NCBI GenBank assembly: GCA_032718565.1
Contig: JAVGVS010000013.1
Span: 4,445,989 to 4,509,988, forward strand
DNA length: 64,000 nucleotides
Source of the DNA: Distichodus sexfasciatus
Taxonomy: Eukaryota; Chordata; Actinopteri; Characiformes; Distichodontidae
Direction of reading: 5' to 3'
The notes under the pieces are model-generated. The model was not told where the DNA came from, did not search any database, and saw only the letters and a list, made by a program, of their open reading frames with translations. This document shows, piece by piece, positions 22,551-33,154 of this stretch (positions within the stretch are counted from its first letter, which is position 1; the number at the start of each line of letters is the position of its first letter). The position numbers were made by a program, and so were the translations under genes.

Positions 22551-22830
22551 AGGTTGACCGATTATCGTCCCGGCCGATTATCGGTATCAGTGTTAAATTT
22601 TGACCATCACCCATATTAATTAATTAAGGCATGCCATCAGGCTCCACTGCTCGCTCTTCTCTCTGCCTTTATTGTTCTAATTTCGCTGCTTGATTTAATG
22701 TCCTGCCCACAGCAGTCTCTGATTGCAACTTTATTGCAACAAAATGCCTAAAAACACAGCAACTTTCATCACTTTTTTTTTGAAAAGCTGCCGCAAAATC
22801 AGGCATTTGCCGCAACAATTTCAAAAATAT
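22551..22830. repeat. fragments of dispersed elements (incl. family E)
   Basis: 22551-22625 ('gaccgattatcg ... ggccgattatcggtatcag') resembles the piece at 46690-46795. 22727-22820 contains 'gaaaagctgccgcaaaatcaggcat', the family E core. Confidence 0.5.
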
Positions 22831-23194
22831 TACATGAAACCCAGAACTGCATCTATGCGGTGACATAACTGCAAACCATCGAGTCCTATCATGATGAAAT
22901 TTCTGTCATAAACAGTATTTTAAGATAGTAATATGAGAGACGCTATTTCATTATCGAATATCTAGTCATATCTCACAGAGCAGACGTTATATCGGGCAGA
23001 GCCGCAAAGGCCTTCGATCCCCGACGTCTGACACACGACGCCAGACTTGTAGAAGCATGTAGGAATGTTTCTTTCTGCGCCGCCCCTGCTTGTCTCCTGC
23101 CAACCTTCAAAACAAAAACCTCTTAAAACGAGTCCTCTCGCCTCGAAAGCCTCATCACTCTGCACTTGTTGAGGCTGCACTGGCGTGACTCGCC

Positions 23195-23400
23195 GCACTT
23201 GGACGCTGCTTCTCTTTTCGCCTCAATAGGTTTCTAGATTAGTTACCATTGCCGGCATTGTCTTTTTAGCGTGACGTGTAAAAACGGCGCGGCCAATTAA
23301 AGATTAAACGCCGCGCTGACATTACAAAGGGGCGGCGAGACCCTCGGCGCCCGGAGGAGAGACGTAGCAGTGAAAAAAAAAACAGCGAGACAGAATCCGG
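23195..23400. other. candidate conserved non-coding stretch
   Basis: Unique-looking sequence just upstream of the zinc-finger 2 exon with 'ctagattagttaccattgcc' and 'ggccaattaaagattaaacg'. Unverified. Confidence 0.2.
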
Positions 23401-23456
23401 TGTGGCAAGCCGGGCGGCGGATGGGAAATTAACTGTGTGTGTGTGTGTGTTTGTAG

Positions 23457-23606
23457 CACATCAATAACGAGCACATCCATGGGGAGAAGAAGGAGTTTGT
23501 GTGTCACTGGGAGGAGTGCTCCAGGGAACAGAAGCCCTTCAAGGCCCAGTACATGCTGGTGGTGCACATGCGCAGACATACGGGGGAGAAGCCACACAAG
23601 TGCACG
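23457..23606 (+). CDS. gli2: gli2 zinc-finger 1/2 exon, intact
   Basis: A 150-bp exon (50 codons, phase 0) between acceptor tttgtag and donor gtgagt. It encodes HINNEHIHGEKKEFVCHWEE, then CSREQKPFKAQYMLVVHMRR and HTGEKPHKCT. It supplies the two zinc-binding histidines of finger 1 and all of finger 2 (C-x4-C ... H-x3-H), ending at the first Cys of finger 3. In GLI proteins fingers 4 and 5 make most DNA-base contacts, while fingers 1-3 also contact the backbone and partners. Mammalian GLI2 and GLI3 have VCRW where this reads VCHW. No indel is present, although the exons on either side are damaged. Confidence 0.96.
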
Positions 23607-23653
23607 GTGAGTGGAGCCACGCAGACGCACAAAAGAATTGTGTGAATATACCA

Positions 23654-24190
23654 ACACTGTGCTGGTTGTTGACGTACACTATGCTAGTTGCTAACGACAC
23701 TGTGTTAGTTCCTAACGTCCACTGTGTTAGTTCCTAACGTCCACTGTGTTAGCTGCTAACGTCCACTATGTTAGTTCCTAACGTCCACTGTGTTAGTTCC
23801 TAACGTCCACTGTGTTAGTTGCTAACGCCACTATGTTAGTTGCTTATGTACACTATGTTAGTTGCTAACGTCCACTATGTTAATTGCTAACGTCCACTAT
23901 GTTAGTTGCTAACGTCCACTATGTTAGTTGCTAACATCCACTATGTTAATTGCTATGTCCACTATGTTAGTTGCTTTGCGTCCACTATGTTAGTTGCTAA
24001 CGTCCACTATGTTAGTTGCTAACGGCCCACTGCAGCATATAACGCTCCATTATGCGAAGGCAACGCCCACTATGTTAGCTGCTAACATCCACGGCAGCAT
24101 TGCTAACGCCCAATTTATAAAAGAAGGCAACGCCCACTATGTTAGTTGCTAACGCTTACTATGGAAAGAAGTTACTAACGCCCACTGGTA
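23654..24190. repeat. 22-bp minisatellite, about two dozen units
   Basis: Head-to-tail copies of a roughly 22-bp unit, 'cactatgttagttgctaacg' plus two bases, run from just after the finger 2 exon almost to the finger 3/4 exon. Early units read 'gttagttcctaac', central units 'gttagttgctaac', and the last units are degenerate with variable spacing. There is no spacer-repeat alternation, so it is not a CRISPR array. Confidence 0.9.
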
Positions 24191-24241
24191 AAAGGATACA
24201 GTCCAGCGGTGTTGGTCAGCTGATTTTTGTGTGTGTGTCAG

Positions 24242-24383
24242 AGGTTCAGGATACCAAGGCGGCCCCCGCTAGGTAGAAACACACCTGCGCTCATACGTGG
24301 AGAAACCTTACGCAGGAGCAGAGGCTGCAACAAGGTTTTCCAACGGACTGGCCAAACACTAGAACCAAAGACACACTCCAACG
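24242..24383 (+). pseudogene. gli2: gli2 zinc-finger 3/4 exon, disrupted by indels
   Basis: The right landmarks occur in order: 'ccaaggcg', 'aacacacctgcgctc', 'gagaaaccttacg', 'gaggctgcaacaagg', 'gccaaacac' and 'cacactccaacg' followed by a gtaaaa donor. These correspond to KTHLRS, GEKPYV, EGCNKAF, AKHQN and THSN of fingers 3 and 4. Expected length is 165 bp (55 codons) but only about 142 bp are present, with gaps scattered in at least six places. One frame happens to stay open across it but has no C2H2 pattern beyond GCNK. As written the protein would lose finger 3 and most of finger 4, the main DNA-reading finger. A minisatellite abuts it, and assembly error is plausible. Confidence 0.8.
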
Positions 24384-25029
24384 GTAAAAATGCATTACAT
24401 CCAAAGTTTGCTAAGAATCAAAATTTTCAAATCCAACACACACACACACCCACCACTCTGATGCCTTCTGAGTACATTGTATCAGCGTTCCACCTCCACA
24501 CCATCGTTTTGGTCGTCCCACGGCTCGGCAGCGCTGCTTATGATCGATCTTTATCTAGTAATCCGCTTCCTGGTGGCAGTAACAAACGGCTAAGTGGCTA
24601 ATTCTATACGCACTTCCCCGCTTTCAGCGTAAGGTTTCAGGCCAGAATTAGATTTGTCTGCACACTCCCCCATCATGCCCGGTGATTGCTCCTAGACGCT
24701 CAACCTTGTCCCATTAACCAGCACTGCTTGAGTATGTGTGTGTGCGTGTAAATAATGAGGTGTGGAATCACTGAGCGCCATCCCACAATGCATTAGGGTG
24801 AGAATCAAGCGCGTCCCCTGTGGAGACGGAGAGAGAGACCACCTGCAGATTGCAAATACAAAATGAAGCCTTGTGCCATTTCAGCCCTCAACCTATCCAT
24901 CACCGCCTGAAGAGGAGGAGGAGGAGGAGGAAGAGAAAGAGAGAGAGCGGTATAAAATATATATCTTCTAATCCAACGGCCAGCAAATGCCCAGCAATCA
25001 CAAATCCGTTAGTGGAAGGTAATGACACA
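24384..25029. other. gli2 intron, partly unique sequence
   Basis: 24620-24830 is unique-looking ('gattgctcctagacgctcaac', 'cccacaatgcattaggg'). A GGA-rich run lies at 24910-24945. No exon is recognised. Confidence 0.35.
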
Positions 25030-25445
25030 TCGATCGACGTCAATACATCAATTCAATTGATCAATGAATCCACAGCATCGATCAAAAATGAACATGTTGA
25101 TTAGACTTCGCACATATTGTAACGTCACGCACAAAGTGAAGACCTTTTTTAATGAAACAGGACGCCTATTTTTACAAAAGGAAATATTTCAAATGTGGAG
25201 CCTCGAATAAAAAACGCTAAATGATGGAAGTTGAAGATGTTTCTGTGGTTTACAGGGAATGAAGAGAGTCTGGAAAAACAGCATAAGGATATTGTCTCAG
25301 ACGCTTGGTTGACTCCTGAATCAATCAAAACAAACTCGTTTCAGAATAGATTTCGCAATATCCGAGACATTGAATCGCTGGACTCTACCATCATGTTTAT
25401 ATCATATTGTGATGAAACTTGCATTTACAACCCCAGAGTTTAGTC
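25030..25445. mobile_element. family C element, copy 3
   Basis: Contains 'aatacatcaattcaattgatc', 'cacatattgtaacgtcac', 'tatttttacaaa' and a 'atattgtgatgaaactt' right end, in the same order as the copy at 46835-47190. Confidence 0.5.
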
Positions 25446-25507
25446 CCTTATAATTTTATTTACAGACTGTGATTTAATCCGAGACTTGCGTTGCTTACGC
25501 CGCCCAC

Positions 25508-25890
25508 TAGAGGTGCACGATACAGACAATATCAGGATTCGATTCAATTCCAATTCTTGGGCTCACGATTCAATTCAGAATCAATTCAATTCGATTCAAT
25601 ATAAAGATTACTTTGTTTCCAGATTTCCTTCATGGTCATGAGAACGAGGTCTGTCTAAGCAGATTTCAAGACAATACCATAAAAAATATATATATATACA
25701 TATATATATGAATAAATTTTTGTACTGCATGAATCGAATTTGAATCGACAGAGAAAGATTCACGATTCAATTTGATTCTGTTTTTTTGCACGCCCCTTCT
25801 TGGCGACAATTATCGACAATCAAATTCGTCGGCGACTATTTTCATTGTCGACTTTTGTCAACAATGTTATATAATCGTTGCACCCCTAAT
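25508..25890. mobile_element. MITE-like element, 'aggtgca' ends
   Basis: Left 'ctagaggtgcacgata' and right 'ttgcacccctaat' are imperfect inverted ends, with 'gattcaattc' repeats inside and an (AT)n core near 25686-25708. A similar fragment lies at 27990-28265. Non-coding. Confidence 0.45.
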
Positions 25891-25922
25891 CGGTATCACT
25901 GTTTGTTTGTGTCTTTTTGCAG

Positions 25923-26228
25923 AAGCTGTACGTGTGTAAGATCCCCGGCTGCACCAAGCGCTACACGGACCCCAGCTCCCTCCGCAAACACGTCAAAACC
26001 GTCCACGGCCCCGAGGCCCACATCACCAAGAAGCAAAGGCTATGGGCGGAGCAGGAGAGAGGAGAGGAGATGGACTCGCCACGCCCCCAGCCAGCCTGGA
26101 GAACGGGAACACCAGGGCTGTTGCCAGTAAAAAACACAGGCTGCGGGACGCAGGACAAGTTCAACAGCTCTCCCAGAGGCGTGGAGGACTACCTGCAGGT
26201 CACGTCCATCAAGACTGAGAACTCTGTG
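25923..26228 (+). CDS. gli2: gli2 zinc-finger 5 exon, intact
   Basis: A 306-bp exon (102 codons, phase 0) between acceptor ttttgcag and donor gtgagt. It encodes KLYVCKIPGCTKRYTDPSSL then RKHVKTVHGPEAHITKKQR, a complete C2H2 finger 5 (C-x4-C-x12-H-x4-H), one of the two fingers that read the GACCACCCA site. A variable Glu/Pro-rich linker follows, then VEDYLQVTSIKTENSV, matching the VEDCLHVRAIKTES segment of GLI2 better than GLI3. The linker residue before YVCK is Leu where GLI proteins normally have Pro (NEKPYVCK), a one-base change. The frame is otherwise fully open. Confidence 0.95.
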
Positions 26229-26812
26229 GTGAGTTCAGCAGCACTTCCTGTGATTAACCGTTGTGTAAATGTAAGTAACCAGCATATTCGTGTGGAGAGT
26301 TTTGAGTGGCAGCGCATTGGTGATTTATTTGTGTTTTGGTCGCAATATTTAATTGATTTCTAACAATCTGTGCATTAATAATGCCGCCTTGTCTGTACGA
26401 AGCTGCACTAGTTGAGAGATACTAACAGAAGCATGCTCACTGCTGCAGACTAAAGCTGTCTGTCTTTATCTAACACTCCCTCTCTCTCTCCCTCTCCCTC
26501 CCTCTCTCTGTCAACTGTGCCATCCCTCTCTTCTGCTTTCCTTTTGTGGATAGATCGCTACTGAGGTGAGAGCTCACCACCCTTTGTCATCCTCCTACTG
26601 TTCCAACTGTCATCAAAAACTGACGATTAATATTGTTAGAACTTTACTGATACAGTTATTGAAGGTCACGGGTAAAACTGATTTTAATTAATTTATTATA
26701 AGGTGTAATAAGCATCACAAACATTTTTGTTCTTTGTGGCAGTGCTAACAAAACTTGGAAAAAAGGTCTTACTGAGACTTTGCTGTAACAGTTTATAAAA
26801 CTAATAATCATT
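26229..26812. other. gli2 intron with possible 12-bp microexon
   Basis: A long CT-rich tract (26472-26555) leads to 'gtggatag', 12 bases (26554-26565) and a strong donor-like gtgaga. The 12 bases would add four residues (Ile-Ala-Thr-Glu) in frame between the flanking exons. Direct joining of those exons already gives the conserved ENSV-VYQSSPGG, so the microexon may be spurious. Confidence 0.3.
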
Positions 26813-27084
26813 CATTCATTCATTATCTGAACCACTGAATCCCTATCGGGGTGGGTAGGTAACTGTTGTGTGGCACTCACACTCACACTCACACTTACAG
26901 GGCCAATTTAGAGTCGCCAGTTTAACCTACATTGCATGCTTTTGGACTGTGGGAGGAAACCAGAGCACCCGGAGGAAACCCACACGAACACGGGGAGAGC
27001 ATGCACACTCCACACAGAAGGTCTCGAACCCAGAACCTTCTTCCTGTAAGGCAGCAGCGCTAACCCCCACGCCACCGTGCCGCC
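26813..27084 (-). repeat. fish L2-tail/SINE repeat
   Basis: Reads 'catgcttttggactgtggga', 'ggaggaaacccacacgaaca' and 'gagcatgcacactccacaca', ending in the tRNA-like head complement 'accgtgccgcc'. This is one of the commonest interspersed repeats in teleosts. Its head faces right. Confidence 0.85.
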
Positions 27085-27344
27085 CAATTTATTATACTCC
27101 TAAATATTAATGATACGGCTTAAATATTGGCTTACGTTATTAATATTGTAAAAGTAGCTCCAGATGTTGAGTCAGTTCTAAGCGAGGTGGTGATGCTGAT
27201 AATGACCTGTTATCTAAATTTCAAACTAGCACCACTCAAGATAATTATCATTTTTTCATTTGGATTTTAGTTTTTGTTCTCACTCTCTTGGTCATTCTCA
27301 GTCCCCGTTTTCAGTGTTTTACCATGTCTTGTTAGGACCAGGCA

Positions 27345-27900
27345 CTCTGATAACAGCCTCTCAAATCATACTCGTTTTTTTATAGAATCAATCATTTGTG
27401 TATAAAGAGCCGTTCTGCAGTAAGTGCTGTTGAAAGCCTCGGGGATCAGGATCGGGATTCTTGGAGGCAGATTTCCCGCGCAGAGTATTTCTGGGTCGGC
27501 CCACTGCCGGCTCGTCACCGCTCCAAAGCGCCCGTTGTAGGATAAAAGTCGTTGTGGAATTAATATTCTATCAGTGGGATTGTTTTTGTGTGAGGAACAA
27601 ATGGAGGCGGTGATCACGCCAGATTGGTACATGTTCATCCGGGGACAGTGATACATTTGCGCTATTTAAAGTAGATGATTAGAGACGCTTGAGGGCGCAG
27701 ACCTTTATTTATAAAAGCAACGTTTTATGGATATGTATACACGCGCCAGCATCGTTGTCAGGAGGAAACAAAGATTTGTCAGCTGCTTAACCTTGGCGTT
27801 ATTAGACAGTAACGAGTTGGACGGGGGAGATGTAAAGAGACAGATTGAGGGAGTGTGTGGGGAGTCTTTTCACTCGGGATGTCTAGAATTACACAAGCAG
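27345..27900. other. candidate conserved non-coding stretch
   Basis: A unique-looking segment lacking simple repeats, with 'gtggaattaatattctatca', 'gcggtgatcacgcc' and 'agtagatgattagagac'. It lies in the intron before the C-terminal exons. Unverified. Confidence 0.25.
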
Positions 27901-27989
27901 GACAAAAAGCCAGGTTAGAGGGACGATGATGGGATGTTGTAAAATTGGCAGGATATTTTAGTTATGAAGTCTTCAAGTGCTGGAAATCG

Positions 27990-28265
27990 AGTAGGATTTT
28001 TTTAATCCTGTGCAAAAAAATCAAATCGAATCGCGATTCTTTTTCTATCGATTCATGTTTAAAAAAAAATCGATTCATTACCCTAACCCTAAACTACATT
28101 TGATTCAGTGTGATTTTTTTTGGTCAATGGGAAAAGTAACTCAAACAGCAATTCGGAAACAAAGTCGTCTGTGTACTGAATCGTGAATCGTTTATGAATT
28201 GAATCATGAGCCCAAGAATCGGAATAAAACTAATCGTGACATTTTCTGAATCGTGCACCCTTAAT
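27990..28265. repeat. MITE-like fragment, 'cgtgcaccctt' end
   Basis: 'aaatcgaatcgcgattc', 'aaaaaaaaatcgattcatta' and 'ctgaatcgtgcaccct' mirror the element at 25508-25890. Confidence 0.4.
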
Positions 28266-28561
28266 GTATACCTAATGAAACTAATAAACTAATAACCAAA
28301 TAAACGTGTGGTAGCGAAATAAAACATGTTAATGAACGATGAGAAAAATCTGAAAAACGATTTTAACCCAAGTAACGTCCTGCCTTCAGGAGTTTGTCAT
28401 TAAATGCATCCTCCAGAATATCACCCTGTTCCTTCTTGTAGCTCTCCAGTGTCTGAACAAGATGCACCATCCATTCAGTAGTTTTTCACCCCCATTATGA
28501 AGTGTATTCACCTGTAATTGTGCTCCTCCTCCTCCTCCTCCTCCTCCCCCTTCTTCCTCAG

Positions 28562-28879
28562 GTGTATCAGTCCAGCCCTGGTGGTCAGTCGTCATGTTAC
28601 AGCCAGCCATCACCGCTTGGCAGTGCCTCCCACCATGACGGTGGAGTAGAGCTGAGTGCCTCAAATGCTGGAGAGCTGAGCGCTGCTGGGATCATGATGC
28701 CCCAGGACTCCCCACCGCCTCCGCTGAACGCTGCCCACCTGCGCAGAACGCTGGCCCCGCCTGTGTGGCTCAGCTACTCCTCAAGCAGGAGAAGCTAAAG
28801 ACGGTGAGGGACTCGTGCTCCTGGGCCAGCGCCGCTACGCAAGGCCCCGACATCAAGCTGCCGGCCATCACTGCACACG
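28562..28879 (+). pseudogene. gli2: gli2 exon after fingers, one frameshift
   Basis: The acceptor cctcag and donor gtgagt match the phases of both neighbours. The first frame encodes VYQSSPGGQSSCYSQPSPLG and ASHHDGGVEL, aligning with GLI2 (QSSPGAQSSCSSEPSPLGS then NNDSGVEM) rather than GLI3. It runs to a stop at 28796-28798. From about 28765 the true frame is the next one, encoding VAQLLLKQEKLKTVRDSCSW and DIKLPAITAHG, matching the GLI2 KEKLKSLKDSCSWA block and ending in correct phase. So one net shift lies between 28735 and 28765. The exon may be intact in the animal if this is a consensus error. Confidence 0.82.
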
Positions 28880-29044
28880 GTGAGTCTGCCGACAACACGC
28901 TTGAGCCCGTGAATTTTATAGCACAAACGCCGGATAGCGGGTGAATGGTATCAAAGAAAACTCATACTGCAGTTCGTCACCGCAAAATACTTAATTCATT
29001 AAACATTAGCATGAATTATATTGATCTGCTCTCTTCTGCTTTAG

Positions 29045-31121
29045 GTTCCCTGATTGACAGCTCTGGAGGCGTCAGCGGGCCGCACCTGAGCGAGCTGTGC
29101 CCTGGAGAGACAACGGTGCTCAGCCACCTGGCAGAGCGGCGAGACAGCCTGGCCAGCTCCGCCTGCACGCTCAGCCGCCGCTCCTCAGGCTTCTCGCTTG
29201 CTACCTGCTGCCGCTTCCAGCCAGGCTCAGTGTTGGCGCGCCTCAACAACGGCCAGCTCGCTGACCTGGCCGCACTCCTTATCTCATCACCTGTCGCGCC
29301 GCTCCAGTGAGGCCAGCCAGTGTGGAGGCCTGCCGAGTCTGCTCAGCCTCACCCCAGCGCAGCACTACCGCCTCAAAGCCGAGTACGCAGCGGCCACCGG
29401 GGGTGCTCCACCCACACCTCTGCCCAACATGGACCGCATGAGCCTCAAGACACGCATGGCCCTGCTCGGAGATTCCCGCGAGATGCCTGTGTATCCGCAC
29501 AGCCTCTCCGGGGTGCCCCGGAGGCGTGAAAGCGATACAGGGTGGCGTTGCTGCTAGCATGATGCCGTGACGAGGTGTCGGTGCTACTACAGCGAGACGG
29601 GCGAAGCGAATCGCGAGACGACAGGGTGTCAGAACAGCAGCGCCCTGCATCAGCGCTTTCACAGCATGAGCAACATGAATCCTCATCCATCTGCACACCC
29701 ACCTCCTCCTTCTGGACGCTACCCGGCCCTGCAGAACTACGTCCGCTCGGACAGTAACCTGCACCGCCTACCCTACCCGCCTCGCCCGCCCAGCATCTCC
29801 GAGAACGTCCCCATGGATACCGACGTGGACGGTCAGAACACCGGTGTCAGTGATGACATAATGTTGCCGGATGATGTGGTGCAGTATCTTGCTTCTAACA
29901 CAGACGCTATCCATAACACAGGGAGTGGGCACCGGCCTGTCTTCCTTGGCAGCGGTACTGTCTCGCAACAGCCATCATGCCACTTCCCGAGTCGGAACAG
30001 CGCAATCCGGCGTTCCGTGGCTTCCTGCCAGGCGACTCCACGTTGCGCAGCTCTTCCCGCTTCTCCAAGCACAACCAAGAGCCATGTTCGCAGCGGAACG
30101 AGAGAGGTTACCCTCAGGGACGTGGTTACCAGCCAAAGCAAGCAACAAGAAGAGCATGGCGCACTGGCATGGGGAAGTCTTCCTGCACTCCAACAAAAAC
30201 ACAACTTCGCCTCTTTCCAGAAGTCCAACCAGCAAGTCGGACCCATGAGTCAAAACCTTGTACATGCAGCGCAGCAAAGCCCGGCACCAGATCGGGCGCA
30301 GTTTTTAACGGTTTCAGGAGCTCGGGAGGACGGATGATCATAAGCACCAACAGCAGCATCCTCTTGTGGCAGCGATGGCAGGAGGTGGTGTGGGTCTGAC
30401 AAGCCCATCTGGGAAAATGGTGCCTCTGCAGAACAACCGGGTACGAACAAAGGCGGTGAGCGCGCAGAATCATGCCATGTCTGGAATAATCAGCACTAAT
30501 CAGCAGTTTTGTGGTTCCCTGTCGCAGAATCCTGTCCTTAACGGAAACCACACGCTCATGCAACCAAGAGCTCCCCCAGAACCTAAACCCTGCGGCAGGT
30601 AGCATTCAGGGTACAGCGCAGTGCCCCCACAGCAAGCCCACTTCAGCCCACCGTACAACACCTCGGAAGCCAGCCCCAAAAAGCTTTCAGACGCGGGCGG
30701 AGGCGGCACACGCTGGCCGGCGCCACCTTCACACGCACAGATTCACCTGTTTGAGTCCGGCAGTCTCGGCGTCCCCAACATGGCCGAAACGGTGCATTGG
30801 GGATGGACGCCGTTACCATGGCCGCTGTCGGCTCTCCGGGAAATGATCAGGTCTCCAGCACGGTGGACTCTCTCTCCGCGAAAGCAGTCAAAGAATCGAT
30901 TTCTGACGCTTATGCTAGACGACGGGACCACTCTAGCCTGATGTCGAAATCATTGAGCCCACTATCCTCCGAAGCCTGTCCTAGAATTCTCCACCACTAC
31001 ACTCTCAGAATCCCCCAGGATGCCTGTGCCAGCCGGAATCGGGAACATAGCCATCGGGGACATGAACTCCATGCTGACCGCGCTGGCCGAGGAGAGCAAG
31101 TTTTTTAACATGATGTCTTAA
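29045..31121 (+). pseudogene. gli2: gli2 terminal coding exon with many small indels
   Basis: Acceptor ctttag to stop TAA at 31119-31121. Recognisable GLI2/3 blocks occur in the right order but spread over all three frames: ERRDS and SRRSSGFS (PKA-site cluster of the processing region, 29136-29195); RRSSEASQ, LTPAQHYRLKAEYAAATGG, PPTPLPNMDRMSLKT (29290-29470); RFHSMSNMNP; PPRPPSISENV and LPDDVVQYL (29780-29900); QIHLFE (30735); QVSSTVDS and DHSSLMS (30850-30945); and IGNIAIGDMNSMLTAL then AEESKFFNMMS (31035-31118). In GLI2 this region holds the PKA/GSK3/CK1 degron cluster and the C-terminal activation domain. The first in-frame stop is at 29308-29310. Near 30898-30930 the FDAMLDDGDH block is hit by two insertions and one deletion without substitutions. 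That pattern fits poor consensus better than neutral decay. Confidence 0.85.
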
Positions 31122-31570
31122 GGAAAATGCTGAAATGTTTGGGGAAGTAACAGGAAGAGCCCTGTATTTGAACAAGGAGTGAGAATGCTTGACCAAATCC
31201 TGTCTTAATGCTCTTTGTTAAATGCTTGTATCTGTATTATCCTAGTCTAGAGACTTAGCTTGCCCTCTGGTTTAAAAAAAAAAAAGCCATATTTTGCCTT
31301 AGCTTGATATATGTATTGTATATACAGACAGAGAATTTCATAAACCTCAGTCCTGTATTTTTATCACGGTCGTTTATGTCGGTGAAATGAAAACAGCGTC
31401 AAGTGCCTTGCTGTGCAGTAGCATATGCAGGAAGCAAAAAAAGGGATCGAAACTCTTAACTAAGTGAGATGCGACTCTCTTGGGGATACTTTTGTACATG
31501 ATGTAAATGATAAAATCTTTGTACTTGTTAATGGAAGAAAAGAAATAAATATCCAAACGGACGCATGAAA
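31122..31570 (+). other. gli2: gli2 3' UTR (proximal end)
   Basis: Follows the stop codon directly, is AT-rich, and holds an AATAAA polyadenylation signal at 31544-31549. Downstream sequence to about 32.0 kb keeps a similar character (tttttgtacatttttttaac), and another AATAAA lies at 32745-32750, so a longer 3' UTR is possible. Confidence 0.6.
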
Positions 31571-32869
31571 AGGTACACATGAGAATGTATATTCTCATGA
31601 CGCAACATGCAATCGCCTCAATCTAAAAGTCTTCTGACAGCAAGAACTGCACATCATCAGATTTGCTCGACACTGACCTCCAAACCTGACATGACTTTTA
31701 TTTCTTTTGGTTGTATATGACCAGATGCTCTGTCATTTACAGGGCTGATGTGTAGATATTTTTGTACATTTTTTTAACGAAATATTATTGTTGTTTTTCT
31801 ACTCCAGTGTCGACTCGTCTTTTGAACGCCGCCGCTTCACAAGGCTGTGTAATAACACACAACCGCTTTGCTTATCACGAGCGTCTCGATGCAGCTTGCG
31901 CCAAAATGGACAGATATCTGTATGCAGAGGCCCGCTGTTGGAAGTGTATATAAGTGATTACTTTACAGCACAGAGCAAACTTTTTGTTCCTTGAACCCAC
32001 TTTTTTCAGTCCCTTTGCCAACAATGCATTTTTTTCTCCTTGCCAGACACTTCTGGGCATTCTACTCTCTCTCTAATCACGTGACTTCAAAAAAACAGCC
32101 CCTTTCTCCTGCCCACCATTGCTTCTTTTTTTTGTTTTTTTTAGCAGCGGACGCAATCTCGGCCCTTTTTTTCCCTGCGCAAAATACATGAAAAAAACAT
32201 GGTAACGCGGCGAGTGGGGGGAACGCGGCAGCCGCATACCGAGCAGCTCGCTAAAGTTAGCCAGAAGTTTGAAAATGAGCAGTGGCAGACGGGCCCGAGG
32301 GAGCGGGCTGCTGAAAGCACATTAAACACACACTTGAAGGAGGAAGAGGTCCAGGGACGAGGCCTTCGGAGTGAGCTGCAGGAACAAATGGTTTTATTCT
32401 GACAGTGACTTCAGCCGAGGCCTTGTTTGATCTACGCTTTCTGATAGCTGGAATTTCTTATTCTCTCTGAGAAACGGAGGAGGAGGAAAAATAGCCTGAG
32501 GACGAATATAAAAAAAAAAAGACGATGATGAAAAATCTCAACAAGTACTTGTCCAAAAGATAAGACTGAAAAGGGAATTGATAGGAAACGTCCTGCACCT
32601 TGATTAGAAGCGCTGAAAAAGAGTGACCTTGTCGACCTTTCACCATGCGCCTCATTTGTCTAATAATTAGAAACCGATGTAGTAATTTGGCTTAAATTTA
32701 ATAGAGTTGAACTGTCTTAAATACACCAGTGCACATACGTTGGAAATAAAGTCCACGCTACTGGGGCATTTTAAATTCCATAGTTAAAGGGACACTCACC
32801 ATTTAGCATAATTTCCAGAAGCTATCAAGTAGCAACATTTGCAAACTTTAAGTAAGTGAGTTTTCCCAG
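31571..32869. other. downstream of gli2; possible extended 3' UTR
   Basis: No coding homology. Contains T-rich runs (32126-32141) and an A-run near 32510. The boundary between transcript and intergenic DNA cannot be set from sequence. Confidence 0.4.
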
Positions 32870-32990
32870 ATCGTAAAGGTACCACTGAGGTACTCATGAG
32901 CAAGGTACCGTCCCCATGCACTGCTCCTTGGTCACTACCAAAAAGCTGCCCACTGCTCCATCATGGGTGGGTCAAATGCAGAGGTCATCC
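32870..32990 (+). repeat. tRNA-derived fish SINE (truncated)
   Basis: 'aaggtaccactgaggtactc' through 'atgggtgggtcaaatgcagagg'. Same family as 40020-40225; the tRNA head is missing. Confidence 0.7.
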
Positions 32991-33154
32991 ACTTAAAGCG
33001 GTCAAAATAAATAAATCTACTGGGGTCATTACTCAGTTATACTGCATTTATCCTCAAGTTACGCCAGGAAGACTGTCTCTTTAATAAGAGCAAAATGTAC
33101 TGAATGAGTCTCGCTGAAAAAGAGTTTCTCATAAATGTCATAACTATACTAGTG

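Noticed and set aside
23654..24190. CRISPR-like repetitive array
   Set aside because: Units are head-to-tail without unique spacers, in a vertebrate intron; it is a minisatellite.
24227..24601. Continuous 124-codon frame across the finger 3/4 exon
   Set aside because: It stays open by chance through the indels; apart from GCNK and THSN it lacks finger residues and begins in a TG repeat, so it is not evidence of an intact exon.
28081..28095. Telomere-type ccctaa repeats (also 21183-21195)
   Set aside because: Only two units each within AT-rich or transposon sequence; not a telomere or interstitial telomeric array.
29279..29764. 161-codon frame on the - strand opposite the gli2 last exon
   Set aside because: A shadow of GC-rich coding sequence on the other strand; its translation matches nothing.
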